Positions 16,670 through 25,193 of a stretch of 32,589 bases of DNA are shown piece after piece. The first letter of the stretch is position 1; each line of letters starts with the position of its first letter. The DNA is taken from positions 1 to 32,589 of the forward strand of contig CALKJP010000133.1 of assembly GCA_937995645.1 (NCBI GenBank), in the 5' to 3' direction. Origin of the DNA: an uncultured Bacteroidia bacterium (lineage in GTDB: Bacteria; Bacteroidota; Bacteroidia; JACCXN01). Position numbers and translations under genes: made by a program. The notes below the pieces were generated by a model. The model saw only the letters and a program-made list of their open reading frames with translations. It made no database searches and had not been told where the DNA came from.

Positions 16670-19255
16670 TTACTGTATTAACAATTTAGATGTGTAGTTT
16701 GTTTTTTCACCCTTGAGCTGTATGATGTACATTCCTTTGGGAATATGTTCCGTATTTATTTCATTAGCTGTTCCTGCTTGCAAATGCTGAAGCTGTGTTT
16801 GGTAAATTAATTTTCCATGCAGGTCGCTTATAACTAATTCGGGTTTATCTTCTATATTTTCCGCAAATAGATAAAATTTTCCATTATTAGGATTTGGGAA
16901 AATTTTAATGTTATTTTCAGAATTGTAATTTAATGTTCCAACATTAGTTATCAATAGTGTATCTGATTCGTTGGTACATCCGTTTATAGTCCAAATGCGT
17001 ACTTTATATCTACCGTTTGCAATAACGGTGTAGCTTTGTTGTGTAGCACCGGGTATAGGCCAACCTTCGTAATACCATTGATAGCTATGTGCAGGAGAGG
17101 AGCTTAGTGTTAAAGCTGTTTGCGTGATAGTTGGTTTTGCAGGAGTTGGATGAACAATGATATGAACCGTATCTGATATTCCTGAGCATGAAGAACTGTC
17201 AAATACTTCAACAGCATAAGCACCACTTTGATTTACGTTTATTGAAGGAGTGTTAGCTCCATTTGACCATGTATAGCGAGCAAATCCAGTAGGGGCAATT
17301 AAGGTAATACTTTCTCCCTGGCATAAATTGGTATCGCCTGCAAATGTTATGTTAGTTTGAAATACAGATGATTCCAATACTTTCAGCGCATTAATTTTTC
17401 CATAACCAAAATTATTGTCGGGTAAATTATTTCCTGTATGCATATCTTTCATTGCATTTTGAATTACTGCCTGTTTTATTTCTGCCATGCTTGCATCAGG
17501 ACAACGCTGCAAATACATGGCTGCTATTCCTGCTACAACAGGCGAAGCAATGGATGTTCCGCCATTACGATAATGCATGCCTCCCGGAGCAACTTTAAAC
17601 GGTTCGGTGGCAATTAATGTAGCTGCTGTGGCCAATCGGGCTGTGCATAAAGTTACATTACTGCTGGCGCCAATATCGGGTTTAAAATAATTGTGGCGTG
17701 TTGGTCCTCTGCTCGATTGAAAAAATAATGCACCTTGTGTTCCTCCTGTTACAACGGTGTTTCCATTGTAATCTGTGTAAGATGTACGATTAATATAATT
17801 TGCAACAGATATAATATCGGGTGAACAATTCCAGCTGCTTACAATATTTTGGGTAGCATCTGGTAAAACATAATTTACAATTTCAGGAAATTGTGCAGCA
17901 CTTGGAATGGAAGAAATAATATTGGATGTGCCTAAAAACGATGCAGACCAAACATCCCATCTGCCACTGCCGGTTGTTGAAAAACGGTAGCGATAATTAG
18001 CATTAGAATCGGGTTGCGGTATATGTACTTCCATAAAATAATTGGGTCCGATAATTTCAGCCCATGTTTGAACTATGGCTAATTGTTCGCCATTGCTATT
18101 GTAAAGTGTATCACTTATTAGTTGATTTAAGCGGTTGCTAATTACATCGAAATTGGTACTTGCACGATGTTCAAAATAAGGGCTAACTTTATCAACTCCA
18201 ATTGCAAAATGCACATTATTAAAATTGTTCGTATCAGCCCAAAGTTGAAAGTAAACAGCACCATATCCACCAAAAGAAGGGTTGTATTGAAACCATGTAA
18301 AAGTTGTATCGCTGCTAACATTATGGCCTACATGGAATGATAAATGTCCGGCATTACCGGCAGCACAAACAAAAGCTCTTCCGTTTTTGGCATTTACTAA
18401 ATTTACAATGGTTTGTGCTGCTAAATCAGTTGCATCGTGCGAACCTAAATAAGTTCCAAGGCTTGCATTAATTACGCATGGTTTACCCAGCGAATCTGCT
18501 TTTGAAAAAAGATAGTGAACGGCATCTGCAACGGTATTAGTCCAGTTGGGAGCATTAAAGTTAGAAGATACAGCAATAATGTCAGCCTTTGGAGCAACTC
18601 CTTCAAAATTATTTATGGCAAGTCCGTTACCTGCAGCTACACCGGCAACATTTGAGCCATGCCCCCAATATTGTGGTTGGTCGTCATGGGTACACATACC
18701 ACCGTCAATATCTGCCGCGCTCCATTCTTGTCCATAATTATAGGGTTGAGGAGTTCTTTGTGCATCTAAGGGTTGCGTTTGGTCCCAAATATATTTTATG
18801 CGTGTTGTTCCGTTAGGATGTTTAAAATCCGGATGATTAAAATCAATTCCTGAATCAATAATTCCAACTATTACACCTTCACCATCATATCCTTTCGGAA
18901 GTATTCCCAAGCCTGCTCTCACGCTGTCTATTCGATTATTGATAAGCATAGAATCTGCTAAAGGCTCTCCCTTAGCAGTGCTAAATTCGGTATAGGCATT
19001 TTTTAATGAAGTGCTGAATTGTAATGCTTTTGAAGCAGGAATATTTACTGAATAAATATCATTTACTTTGTATTTAATTTTTCCATCACATAAAGCAACT
19101 GCTGTTGCAACATCGTTTTCGTTTCCTTTTACCAGAAAAACAATTTGCTCCGTACTATTAGCATTCTTACGCTGAAAATTGCGCAGCATAATATTTTGTG
19201 CTGATATGCCAAATGAAATACTTAAAAGTGAAACTAATAGTAGTAGTTTTTTCAT
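16670..19255 (-). CDS. Secreted S8 subtilase with Ig-like domain and T9SS type A sorting domain
   Basis: An 861-residue secreted protease. It has a signal peptide (MKKLLLLVSLLSISFGISAQ). The S8 triad is Asp134 (GIIDSGIDFNHPDF), His199 (WGHGSNVAG) and Ser568 (GGTSIASPVVAG), with oxyanion Asn301 (CAAGN). About 265 residues separate Asn301 and Ser568, far more than in a minimal subtilisin, so a domain is inserted there, as in C5a-peptidase-like subtilases; SSRGPT near 514-519 is the usual motif after it. Two Ig-like modules (about 630-775) precede a type A sorting domain (IKIFPNPNNGKFYLF ... IPKGMYIIQLKG). It is the first of two tandem subtilase genes and follows the small PD-(D/E)XK gene by 42 bp. 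Confidence 0.92.
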   Translation of the reverse strand: MKKLLLLVSLLSISFGISAQNIMLRNFQRKNANSTEQIVFLVKGNENDVATAVALCDGKIKYKVNDIYSVNIPASKALQFSTSLKNAYTEFSTAKGEPLADSMLINNRIDSVRAGLGILPKGYDGEGVIVGIIDSGIDFNHPDFKHPNGTTRIKYIWDQTQPLDAQRTPQPYNYGQEWSAADIDGGMCTHDDQPQYWGHGSNVAGVAAGNGLAINNFEGVAPKADIIAVSSNFNAPNWTNTVADAVHYLFSKADSLGKPCVINASLGTYLGSHDATDLAAQTIVNLVNAKNGRAFVCAAGNAGHLSFHVGHNVSSDTTFTWFQYNPSFGGYGAVYFQLWADTNNFNNVHFAIGVDKVSPYFEHRASTNFDVISNRLNQLISDTLYNSNGEQLAIVQTWAEIIGPNYFMEVHIPQPDSNANYRYRFSTTGSGRWDVWSASFLGTSNIISSIPSAAQFPEIVNYVLPDATQNIVSSWNCSPDIISVANYINRTSYTDYNGNTVVTGGTQGALFFQSSRGPTRHNYFKPDIGASSNVTLCTARLATAATLIATEPFKVAPGGMHYRNGGTSIASPVVAGIAAMYLQRCPDASMAEIKQAVIQNAMKDMHTGNNLPDNNFGYGKINALKVLESSVFQTNITFAGDTNLCQGESITLIAPTGFARYTWSNGANTPSINVNQSGAYAVEVFDSSSCSGISDTVHIIVHPTPAKPTITQTALTLSSSPAHSYQWYYEGWPIPGATQQSYTVIANGRYKVRIWTINGCTNESDTLLITNVGTLNYNSENNIKIFPNPNNGKFYLFAENIEDKPELVISDLHGKLIYQTQLQHLQAGTANEINTEHIPKGMYIIQLKGEKTNYTSKLLIQ

Positions 19256-19297
19256 ACTGCAAATTTTACAATAAAATTACGTTCAATCTTTTTAAAA

Positions 19298-19747
19298 TCA
19301 AAGCATTTGATAGGCGGGAATATCTTTTAAAAATTCTGTTTTCTTTTTTGTGTAATTAAATTTAAAACATACGTGTTTTAAGCCGTTGCTTACGATTAAA
19401 ATTTCTGCTTTAATACTGCTGTAGTAGTTGATAATTTGATTGAACACATCATTATTTAAAGCTACATCCGGTGCTTTACATTCAACAATTAAATAGGGTT
19501 GTTTTAGTTTGTTATATATAACAATGTCTGCGCGTTTTTGCAAGTTATTAACTTTTATTCCGGCCTCAACAATCATTAATGAAAGTGGATAATTTAGTTC
19601 TTTATTCAAATAATGAATCCAATGCTGACGTACCCATTCTTCAGGAGTAAGTGATACAAATTTTTTTCGGGCAACATCGTAAATAAAATTTTCTTCGCCT
19701 TTGTTTTCGACTTTAAATTCGTATTCCGGCAGGTTTAATTCTTGCAT
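19298..19747 (-). CDS. Small PD-(D/E)XK protein related to the N-terminus of type I restriction HsdR
   Basis: A 149-residue cytoplasmic protein matching the stand-alone HsdR_N_2-type domain. The nuclease-fold motif is visible: Asp74 in KRADIVIY, then Glu89 and Lys91 in YLIVECKAP, giving D-X14-E-X-K, with an upstream Glu61 (IVEAG). No HsdM, HsdS or helicase part is nearby, so this is not a restriction system. Such short proteins are common in Bacteroidota and their role is unknown, perhaps DNA repair or housekeeping. It may head an operon with the two subtilase genes (42-bp gap), but the functions do not obviously match. Confidence 0.82.
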   Translation of the reverse strand: MQELNLPEYEFKVENKGEENFIYDVARKKFVSLTPEEWVRQHWIHYLNKELNYPLSLMIVEAGIKVNNLQKRADIVIYNKLKQPYLIVECKAPDVALNNDVFNQIINYYSSIKAEILIVSNGLKHVCFKFNYTKKKTEFLKDIPAYQML

Positions 19748-19789
19748 AGTTTTTAACTGCTCGCATAAAGGTAGTAGTTTTTAGTTATT

Positions 19790-19873
19790 TAGTAAAAAGC
19801 CATTATGCATTAGTTGTAAGTTGATAGTTGTAAGTCTATAGTCGTTAGGAAATAGGCATTAGCAATTAGTTAA
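19790..19873. repeat. Twelve phased degenerate 7-bp repeats (consensus TAGTTGT)
   Basis: Read on the plus strand this divides with no slippage into twelve heptamers: TAGTAAA, AAGCCAT, TATGCAT, TAGTTGT, AAGTTGA, TAGTTGT, AAGTCTA, TAGTCGT, TAGGAAA, TAGGCAT, TAGCAAT, TAGTTAA. Eleven of twelve begin TAG or AAG. No ORF explains it. It lies in the spacer between the TonB receptor and the small PD-(D/E)XK gene and shares AGTTGTAAGTCT with a second spacer at 22967-22978. Confidence 0.75.
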
Positions 19874-19884
19874 CATGAAAATTT

Positions 19885-19905
19885 TTATTTTAAGAGATAA
19901 AATAA
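19885..19905. other. A/T-only perfect inverted repeat
   Basis: TTATTTTA and TAAAATAA form a perfect 8-bp stem around loop AGAGA, about 50 nt past the TonB receptor stop. It is too A/T-rich to be a convincing terminator, but it sits between the heptamer and decamer repeat blocks. Confidence 0.4.
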
Positions 19906-19910
19906 TCAAT

Positions 19911-19950
19911 GAATTTCTATCAATTTCTATGAATATCTATAAATATCTCT
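19911..19950. repeat. Four phased degenerate 10-bp repeats 3' of the TonB receptor gene
   Basis: Consecutive units on the plus strand are GAATTTCTAT, CAATTTCTAT, GAATATCTAT and AAATATCTCT. On the coding (minus) strand of the neighbouring gene they read ATAGAAATTN. They begin 7 nt after the TonB receptor stop codon. Confidence 0.75.
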
Positions 19951-19956
19951 TTCAAA

Positions 19957-22362
19957 TTAAAAATCCAGAATAATTCCAATAGATGGTAATACGGTACCGG
20001 TTGTGTTTTTTACAACTTTTGTTTTATAACGCTGTTGTTCAATCGGATCATTTGGATTCAATATCTGTGGATTGCCGTTAATATCTCTATCCAATAATAA
20101 TGTTGGTTGTAATTCTGATTGAAAGTTATAGGCGTTTTGTATATCAAAATAAATATTCAGCGACCATTTATTAAAGAAATATTCTTTATCAACTCGTAAA
20201 TCCATTCCATGAAAAGCAGGAAGTCTTCCACTGTTTAACTGATTAAAGTCTAATACACCTCTTCCGCTTGCATTCCAGTTTTGAACCAAAGACGATGTTT
20301 GAACATCGTATGGGGTAAACGGTGCTCCACCGCTAAATCTTCCTCTTACACCTACTTGCCAGTTTTTCTTGAATTTTTTGCCGGCCGTAAGGTTTACAAT
20401 ATGTCGGCTATCCCATGCTGTTGGTACATAATTGCCGTTTTTGTCTTTAAACTCGCTACGAACAAAAGTATAAGCCAATATTCCAAAAAAACCTTTTATT
20501 AATTTTTGTTGCGCTAAAAATTCAATACCGTAACTTCTGCCAGAAGAATTTGAAACAGCAGGTTCGTTACCTATTATACCAAAATCGCCACCTAAATTTG
20601 CTAATGATATGCTGTCGCGAAGCAAGAATGGATAGTTTGCATAAGTTTTATGAAATCCTTCTAATGTAAAGCGAGCATTGGTAGATGTATTATATTCAAA
20701 ACCTCCCACTATGTGGTTAGATTGTATGTATTTTAAATTTTTATTGTTTACTAAAACTCCCTGAGAATCTCTGTAACCCATTACGGTATATGCCGGAAGT
20801 TGGAAGTAGCTACCTACATTTGCATTAATACTTATTTTGGTTGTTAAAATATATGATGCTGAAAAACGAGGAGAAAGTTGATTCAGTAAATTAGCCATGT
20901 GTTCGTTATAATTATTACCATCGCTTCGTAGTCCTGCTGATAGTATTAATCGCTCGCCTAAAAAGCCTCTGCTTATTTGCGAGAAAAATCCATATTTAAT
21001 AAAGATAAGTGATGATGAAAACTGCACGCGCTGAACTCCAAACGGAGTTGGTATTAAATTATCAGTACTGTTTCTGTATTCGGCTGTTTCTATATTAATA
21101 CCAACATTGCTTTTATAAGAACCATTACGTGAAGTGTTTTCAATACGGAATTTATTTTCTTCTTCCGTTGAATTATAATCTAAAATTTTCGGTTTGTTTT
21201 TGTCATTATCAAAATGTTTATAGGAAATATTTTTTAACATGTTTCGGCTAAGTACAATTGTTGTAAAAGCTTTATCGCGATAATTTTTATATACCAAACC
21301 TGAAGTATAATTCCATTGATCGTTGATTGGGATATTTCCTAAAATATAATTGTTACGCTCCAATGTTTCAGGATCGGTAATATTATCATTTACACTTTTA
21401 TTTAATTCAAATACATCGAGTGCTCCAAGCCCTATAAATGATAGCTCGTTTTTTTCGTTAAGCTTCCATTTAAATTTGTATTGGTAATCGTTGTAGGTGG
21501 GTAAAAATGGTAATCCAATAGCTTTAAATAAAAACTGAAGGTATGAACGTCTGACTGAAAAAATAAAGTTTGCGTTTTTGCCAATTGGGCCATCAAAGGT
21601 TGCTCCAAAGTCAGATGAACCAAGCGTAAGACGTGTGTTTAATTTATCAGGATTTCCATCTATTTGTTTAAACTCAAAAACCGAACTTAATGCATTGCCT
21701 CTTGCAGCCGGGAAAGCCCCTGAATAAAAATCAACTTCGCGAATAAAATTTACATTTATTAATCCTACTGGTCCGCCTGAAGAGCCTTGTGTGGCAAAGT
21801 GATTGATATTAGGAACTTCAACACCATCTAAATAAAATCGGTTTTCGTTAGGTGCACCGCCACGAATAATAATATCATTTCTAAAAGCAGGGGTAGAGGC
21901 AACTCCCGGAAAATTTCGAATAACGGCAGATATATCGCGGTTACCACCCGGATTACGCTCAATTTCGGCTGCTCCAATAGTTCTTAGCGATACAGGACTT
22001 TCCTCTGTTTTATTAAAACCTTGCCCGGTAATTTCAACTGTTTTAAGATCTGTAGCGGTTTCTTCAAGGGCAATATTTACAATTGCTGCTTTGGTATTGG
22101 TTGCCTGTACTTCAAATATTACTTTTTTCTTAAATCCAATATAGCTTACTTCTAAGTTATACAAGCCCGGATTAAGGTTTTTTATTTCATAAAAACCATC
22201 CATATCGCTGGTTGCACCGGTGGTAGTTCCTTGAATAACTACATTGGCAAATGGTATGGCCTCGTTGTTTTTGCTGTTAAACACTTTTCCTTTTATTACA
22301 GCATTTTGAGCAATAGCACTAAGGCTGATAAAAACGAATAGAATATTTATTATACGATACAT
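19957..22362 (-). CDS. TonB-dependent outer-membrane receptor with carboxypeptidase-regulatory-like N-terminus
   Basis: I chose the ATG at 22362 (801 residues). The frame extends 10 codons further to a TTG at 22392, but MYRIINILFVFISLSAIAQ is a complete signal peptide starting at the ATG. Next comes a carboxypeptidase-regulatory-like domain (GKVFNSKNNEAIPFANVVI, GFYEIKNLNPGLYNLEVSYIG), then the plug (PVSLRTIGAAEIERNPGG, NDIIIRGGAPNENRFYLDGV) and a 22-strand-type barrel ending in GIILDF with terminal Phe. There is no SusD homologue next door, so it is not an obvious glycan-utilisation pair. Nothing in or near the gene points to a substrate. The repeats right after the stop may be part of its 3' UTR. 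Confidence 0.9.
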   Translation of the reverse strand: MYRIINILFVFISLSAIAQNAVIKGKVFNSKNNEAIPFANVVIQGTTTGATSDMDGFYEIKNLNPGLYNLEVSYIGFKKKVIFEVQATNTKAAIVNIALEETATDLKTVEITGQGFNKTEESPVSLRTIGAAEIERNPGGNRDISAVIRNFPGVASTPAFRNDIIIRGGAPNENRFYLDGVEVPNINHFATQGSSGGPVGLINVNFIREVDFYSGAFPAARGNALSSVFEFKQIDGNPDKLNTRLTLGSSDFGATFDGPIGKNANFIFSVRRSYLQFLFKAIGLPFLPTYNDYQYKFKWKLNEKNELSFIGLGALDVFELNKSVNDNITDPETLERNNYILGNIPINDQWNYTSGLVYKNYRDKAFTTIVLSRNMLKNISYKHFDNDKNKPKILDYNSTEEENKFRIENTSRNGSYKSNVGINIETAEYRNSTDNLIPTPFGVQRVQFSSSLIFIKYGFFSQISRGFLGERLILSAGLRSDGNNYNEHMANLLNQLSPRFSASYILTTKISINANVGSYFQLPAYTVMGYRDSQGVLVNNKNLKYIQSNHIVGGFEYNTSTNARFTLEGFHKTYANYPFLLRDSISLANLGGDFGIIGNEPAVSNSSGRSYGIEFLAQQKLIKGFFGILAYTFVRSEFKDKNGNYVPTAWDSRHIVNLTAGKKFKKNWQVGVRGRFSGGAPFTPYDVQTSSLVQNWNASGRGVLDFNQLNSGRLPAFHGMDLRVDKEYFFNKWSLNIYFDIQNAYNFQSELQPTLLLDRDINGNPQILNPNDPIEQQRYKTKVVKNTTGTVLPSIGIILDF

Positions 22363-22456
22363 AACTTTGATATGTGAACCCTTAAATAACAAGGCGCAAG
22401 GTAAAATGTTTTTAAAGAGTGAAAATATTTATATTTAGAGTTCAAGAATCAAAAAT

Positions 22457-22951
22457 ATGAACTCAAACTATCTATTTACCGAAAAACAAAAATTTACCCA
22501 ATGGTGGATTTGGCTAATTTTATTGGGAATTAACGGTATGTTTTTATACGGTATTTATAAACAATTTTTTTTAAAAGAAGTTTTTGGTGATAAACCAATG
22601 AGTGATGCAGGTTTGTTGCTGATGTTTCTTTTTACGCTTGTTATTACTTTATCTTTTATAATCATGCGTTTAGAAACCAAAATTGATAATGAAGGAATTC
22701 ATGTAAGGCTTTTTCCATTGCATGTAAACTTTAAATTTTTTAAGTGGGATGAAATTGAAAAAGCCTATATACGAAAGTACAATCCAATAGTAGAATTTGG
22801 AGGTTGGGGTTTACGCTATGGGTTTAAAGGTATGGCTTATAATGTTTCAGGCAATAAAGGTTTACAGCTTGAATTTAAAAACGGTAAAAAACTTTTAATT
22901 GGAACCAATAGGGCAGAGGAGTTAGAGCAAATATTATACTCCTTAAATTAG
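22457..22951 (+). CDS. Two-TM membrane protein with PH-like domain, function unknown
   Basis: A 164-residue protein. Two transmembrane helices are visible (about residues 15-37, WWIWLILLGINGMFLYGIY, and 51-70, GLLLMFLFTLVITLSFIIM). The rest (72-164) is a compact beta-rich domain (NEGIHVRLFPL, FFKWDEIEKAYIRKY, GLQLEFKNGKKLLIGTNRAEEL) resembling bacterial PH-like domains that sit after two TM helices. The GWGLRYGFKG stretch between strands is typical of this kind of protein. It is divergent from the TonB receptor (94 bp between start codons) and convergent with the deacetylase-like gene. No function can be assigned. Confidence 0.75.
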   Translation: MNSNYLFTEKQKFTQWWIWLILLGINGMFLYGIYKQFFLKEVFGDKPMSDAGLLLMFLFTLVITLSFIIMRLETKIDNEGIHVRLFPLHVNFKFFKWDEIEKAYIRKYNPIVEFGGWGLRYGFKGMAYNVSGNKGLQLEFKNGKKLLIGTNRAEELEQILYSLN

Positions 22952-22965
22952 TTTTTGGGGGATAT

Positions 22966-22979
22966 AAGTTGTAAGTCTT
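22966..22979. repeat. Two 7-bp repeat units matching the 19790-19873 block
   Basis: AAGTTGT and AAGTCTT are in phase. The embedded AGTTGTAAGTCT is identical to 19826-19837. Confidence 0.5.
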
Positions 22980-22998
22980 AACAAGGGCAGTTAATCAA

Positions 22999-23030
22999 TT
23001 TGCAATTTGCCAATGTGCAAATGAGTTAAT
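22999..23030. repeat. Four phased degenerate 8-bp repeats
   Basis: Units are TTTGCAAT, TTGCCAAT, GTGCAAAT and GAGTTAAT. ATTTGC (23005-23010) and GCAAAT (23017-23022) can also pair around CAATGT, giving a weak 6-bp hairpin that could serve the plus-strand gene ending at 22951. Confidence 0.55.
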
Positions 23031-23060
23031 AATTTTTGATTTTAGAATATTTAATAAGTA

Positions 23061-23110
23061 ATTTCAATCAATCTCTCTCTTCTAATCTCAACTAATTTCA
23101 ACCAATCTCA
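23061..23110. repeat. Five phased degenerate 10-bp repeats 3' of the deacetylase-like gene
   Basis: Units on the plus strand are ATTTCAATCA, ATCTCTCTCT, TCTAATCTCA, ACTAATTTCA and ACCAATCTCA. On the coding (minus) strand they read like TGARATTRGT. They begin 10 nt after the stop codon of the minus-strand gene, the same placement as the decamers behind the TonB receptor. Confidence 0.65.
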
Positions 23111-23119
23111 CTTTAAAAC

Positions 23120-24022
23120 TTAAAAGAAAATTTTTTGTGCCAATCGGTAGGTATTAGCATGTGCTTCAATAATGTCTGATAATTTTTCGGAGTAGCCTCC
23201 TCCCATACTTGCTGCAATGGGTATATTATTATCCTTGCAAAATTGTAAAACAAAGCGGTCGCGTTCCTTGCAGCCTTCTATACTCAAGCCCAGTCTTCCC
23301 AATTTATCGCTTGCCAAAACATCAACACCACTTTGGTAAAAAATAAAATCGGGCTCAAATTCATCTACAATTTTAGGTAAGTTATTTTTTAAAATTTTCA
23401 GATAAGCGGCATCATCAATATTGTCATCTAATTCAATATCCAAATTTGATTGTTCTTTTTGCAGCGGATAATTTTTTTCGCCATGCATGGAGAAGGTAAA
23501 AACATTTTCATTATTTTGAAAAATTGCTGCCGTGCCGTTCCCTTGATGCACGTCTAAATCAACCACCATGATGCGTTTTTTTAATCCATTATCTAACAGG
23601 TATTGCGCAGCAATTGCTATATCATTAAGCAAACAAAATCCTTCGCCTCTGTTGCTGAATGCATGGTGAGTTCCTCCGGCAATATTTAATGAAACACCAT
23701 GTTGTAATGCGTATAAAGCTGCATCAATAGTGCCTTGCATTATTACCTGTTCGCGATGCACCAATTCAACTGAAAGCGGAAATCCCATTTTGCGTATTTC
23801 AGCTTTAGTGAGTTCCAGATTTTTTAAACGATTAAAATAATGTTCATCATGGCAAGCTAAAATACTTTTAGCATCAGCTATTTTCGGTTCAAAGAGATTG
23901 TTATTACTAATGGTGCCTTCGTGCAATAATTGTTCGGGCAGCAATTCGTATTTAGCCATTGGAAAGCGATGCCCCTCAGGCAATGGATGCGCATAGCATT
24001 TAGACCAGGCAATTTTTAGCAT
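23120..24022 (-). CDS. Histone deacetylase/AcuC-family amidohydrolase
   Basis: A 300-residue cytoplasmic protein of the class II arginase-deacetylase fold. Active-site elements are complete: the tandem histidines in GGTHHAF (119-120), the zinc ligands in VVDLDVHQGNGT (Asp157, His159), Asp234 in QSGVDVLASDKLG, and the transition-state tyrosine in GGGYS (Tyr277). Bacterial members deacetylate acetylated proteins, polyamines or other small amides; the sequence does not decide which. It follows bioB by 31 bp and uvrA further upstream on the same strand, probably one transcript. The unusual 10-bp repeats lie just past its stop. Confidence 0.9.
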   Translation of the reverse strand: MLKIAWSKCYAHPLPEGHRFPMAKYELLPEQLLHEGTISNNNLFEPKIADAKSILACHDEHYFNRLKNLELTKAEIRKMGFPLSVELVHREQVIMQGTIDAALYALQHGVSLNIAGGTHHAFSNRGEGFCLLNDIAIAAQYLLDNGLKKRIMVVDLDVHQGNGTAAIFQNNENVFTFSMHGEKNYPLQKEQSNLDIELDDNIDDAAYLKILKNNLPKIVDEFEPDFIFYQSGVDVLASDKLGRLGLSIEGCKERDRFVLQFCKDNNIPIAASMGGGYSEKLSDIIEAHANTYRLAQKIFF

Positions 24023-24053
24023 AAAGGTTTTTAACTGTAAACAATAAAATTGC

Positions 24054-25151
24054 TTACAGGTTTTTTAATGCTTTTGCTTTTTCTTCAGCAGCTTTGTTTT
24101 TTTCGATAACATGCCCTGGACGCGACCATTTAACTTTTTCAGCGGTTTCAGGGCGATCTTTATAGCTATCTTTTACTTCAGGTTTTTTGCCGTCTTTAAA
24201 AGGCTCTTTAGGAACTAATCCGAGAATGTTGAACATCTGCATATCCTGATTAAACTCAGGATTTGGAGTTGTAAGTAATTTATCGCCTGCAAAAATTGAG
24301 TTAGCACCTGCCATAAAGCAAAGTGCTTGTCCCTCCATACTCATTTGTAATCTGCCTGCCGATAAACGAACTGTTGCTTTAGGCATTATAATACGAGTGG
24401 TAGCAACCATACGAACCATTTCCCAAATAGAAGCAGATTGGGCATCTTCCAATGGAGTTCCTTCTACCGGAACTAATGCGTTTATGGGAACAGACTCCGG
24501 TTGTGGTTCTAAATTAGATAATGTGTAAAGCATGCCAACACGATCTTCTACGCTTTCACCCATGCCAATAATTCCACCTGAACAAACAGTAACTCCTGCT
24601 TTGCGGGCATTTGATATAGTTTGAATTCTGTCGTCAAATGAGCGTGTAGAAATTATTTCTTTATAATGTTCTTCTGATGTATCTATGTTATGATTGTAAG
24701 CATAAAGTCCTGCGTCTGCTAATCTTTTTGCCTGATTTTCGGTAAGCATACCTAAGGTACAACAAACTTCCATATTTAGTTCGTTTACGGTTCGTACCAT
24801 TTCTAATACCCTTTCAAAATCATCGTTATCTTTTACATTGCGCCATGCAGCACCCATACACAAACGTGAAGAGCCGGCAGCTTTGGCATTTATCGCGGCT
24901 TCTTTAACTTCTTCAATGCTCATTAAATCATTCGTTTTTATGTTGGTATGATAACGTGCTGCTTGCGGACAATAAGCACAATCTTCTGCACAGCCTCCGG
25001 TTTTAATAGAAAGTAAAGTGCTTACCTGAACTTCTCTTGGATTATGATGCTGACGGTGAACGGTTGCTGCTTCGTAAACCAATTCCAATAATGGCTTATT
25101 ATATATTGCTAAAATTTCTTCTTTGCTGTATTTCGTATTTGATGTTGACAT
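24054..25151 (-). CDS. bioB: Biotin synthase BioB
   Basis: A radical SAM enzyme that inserts sulfur into dethiobiotin to make biotin. The 365-residue protein carries the SAM cluster motif CAEDCAYC (Cys54, Cys58, Cys61) in the BioB-specific context SIKTGGCAEDCAYCPQ, then CMGAAWRN, the substrate-site YNHNIDTS, GGIIGMGES and RLSAGR. The C-terminus has a short charged lysine/alanine-rich extension (EEKAKALKNL) beyond the catalytic core. No other bio genes are in the window. It lies 42 bp downstream of uvrA and 31 bp upstream of the deacetylase-like gene. Confidence 0.96.
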   Translation of the reverse strand: MSTSNTKYSKEEILAIYNKPLLELVYEAATVHRQHHNPREVQVSTLLSIKTGGCAEDCAYCPQAARYHTNIKTNDLMSIEEVKEAAINAKAAGSSRLCMGAAWRNVKDNDDFERVLEMVRTVNELNMEVCCTLGMLTENQAKRLADAGLYAYNHNIDTSEEHYKEIISTRSFDDRIQTISNARKAGVTVCSGGIIGMGESVEDRVGMLYTLSNLEPQPESVPINALVPVEGTPLEDAQSASIWEMVRMVATTRIIMPKATVRLSAGRLQMSMEGQALCFMAGANSIFAGDKLLTTPNPEFNQDMQMFNILGLVPKEPFKDGKKPEVKDSYKDRPETAEKVKWSRPGHVIEKNKAAEEKAKALKNL

Positions 25152-25193
25152 GGAATAAATTTTTAATGGTTAAAAATACAAAATGCAATTGGA

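Noticed and set aside
19298-19747. HsdR-like N-terminal domain as part of a restriction or defence system
   Set aside because: It is a complete 149-residue stand-alone protein; no methylase, specificity subunit, helicase or other defence gene is within the window.
22363-22392. TTG start at 22392 for the TonB receptor
   Set aside because: The ATG at 22362 begins a complete signal peptide; the extra ten residues would precede it without function.
25152-25193. Riboswitch or biotin operator before bioB
   Set aside because: The 42-bp gap is too short for a riboswitch and shows no dyad.
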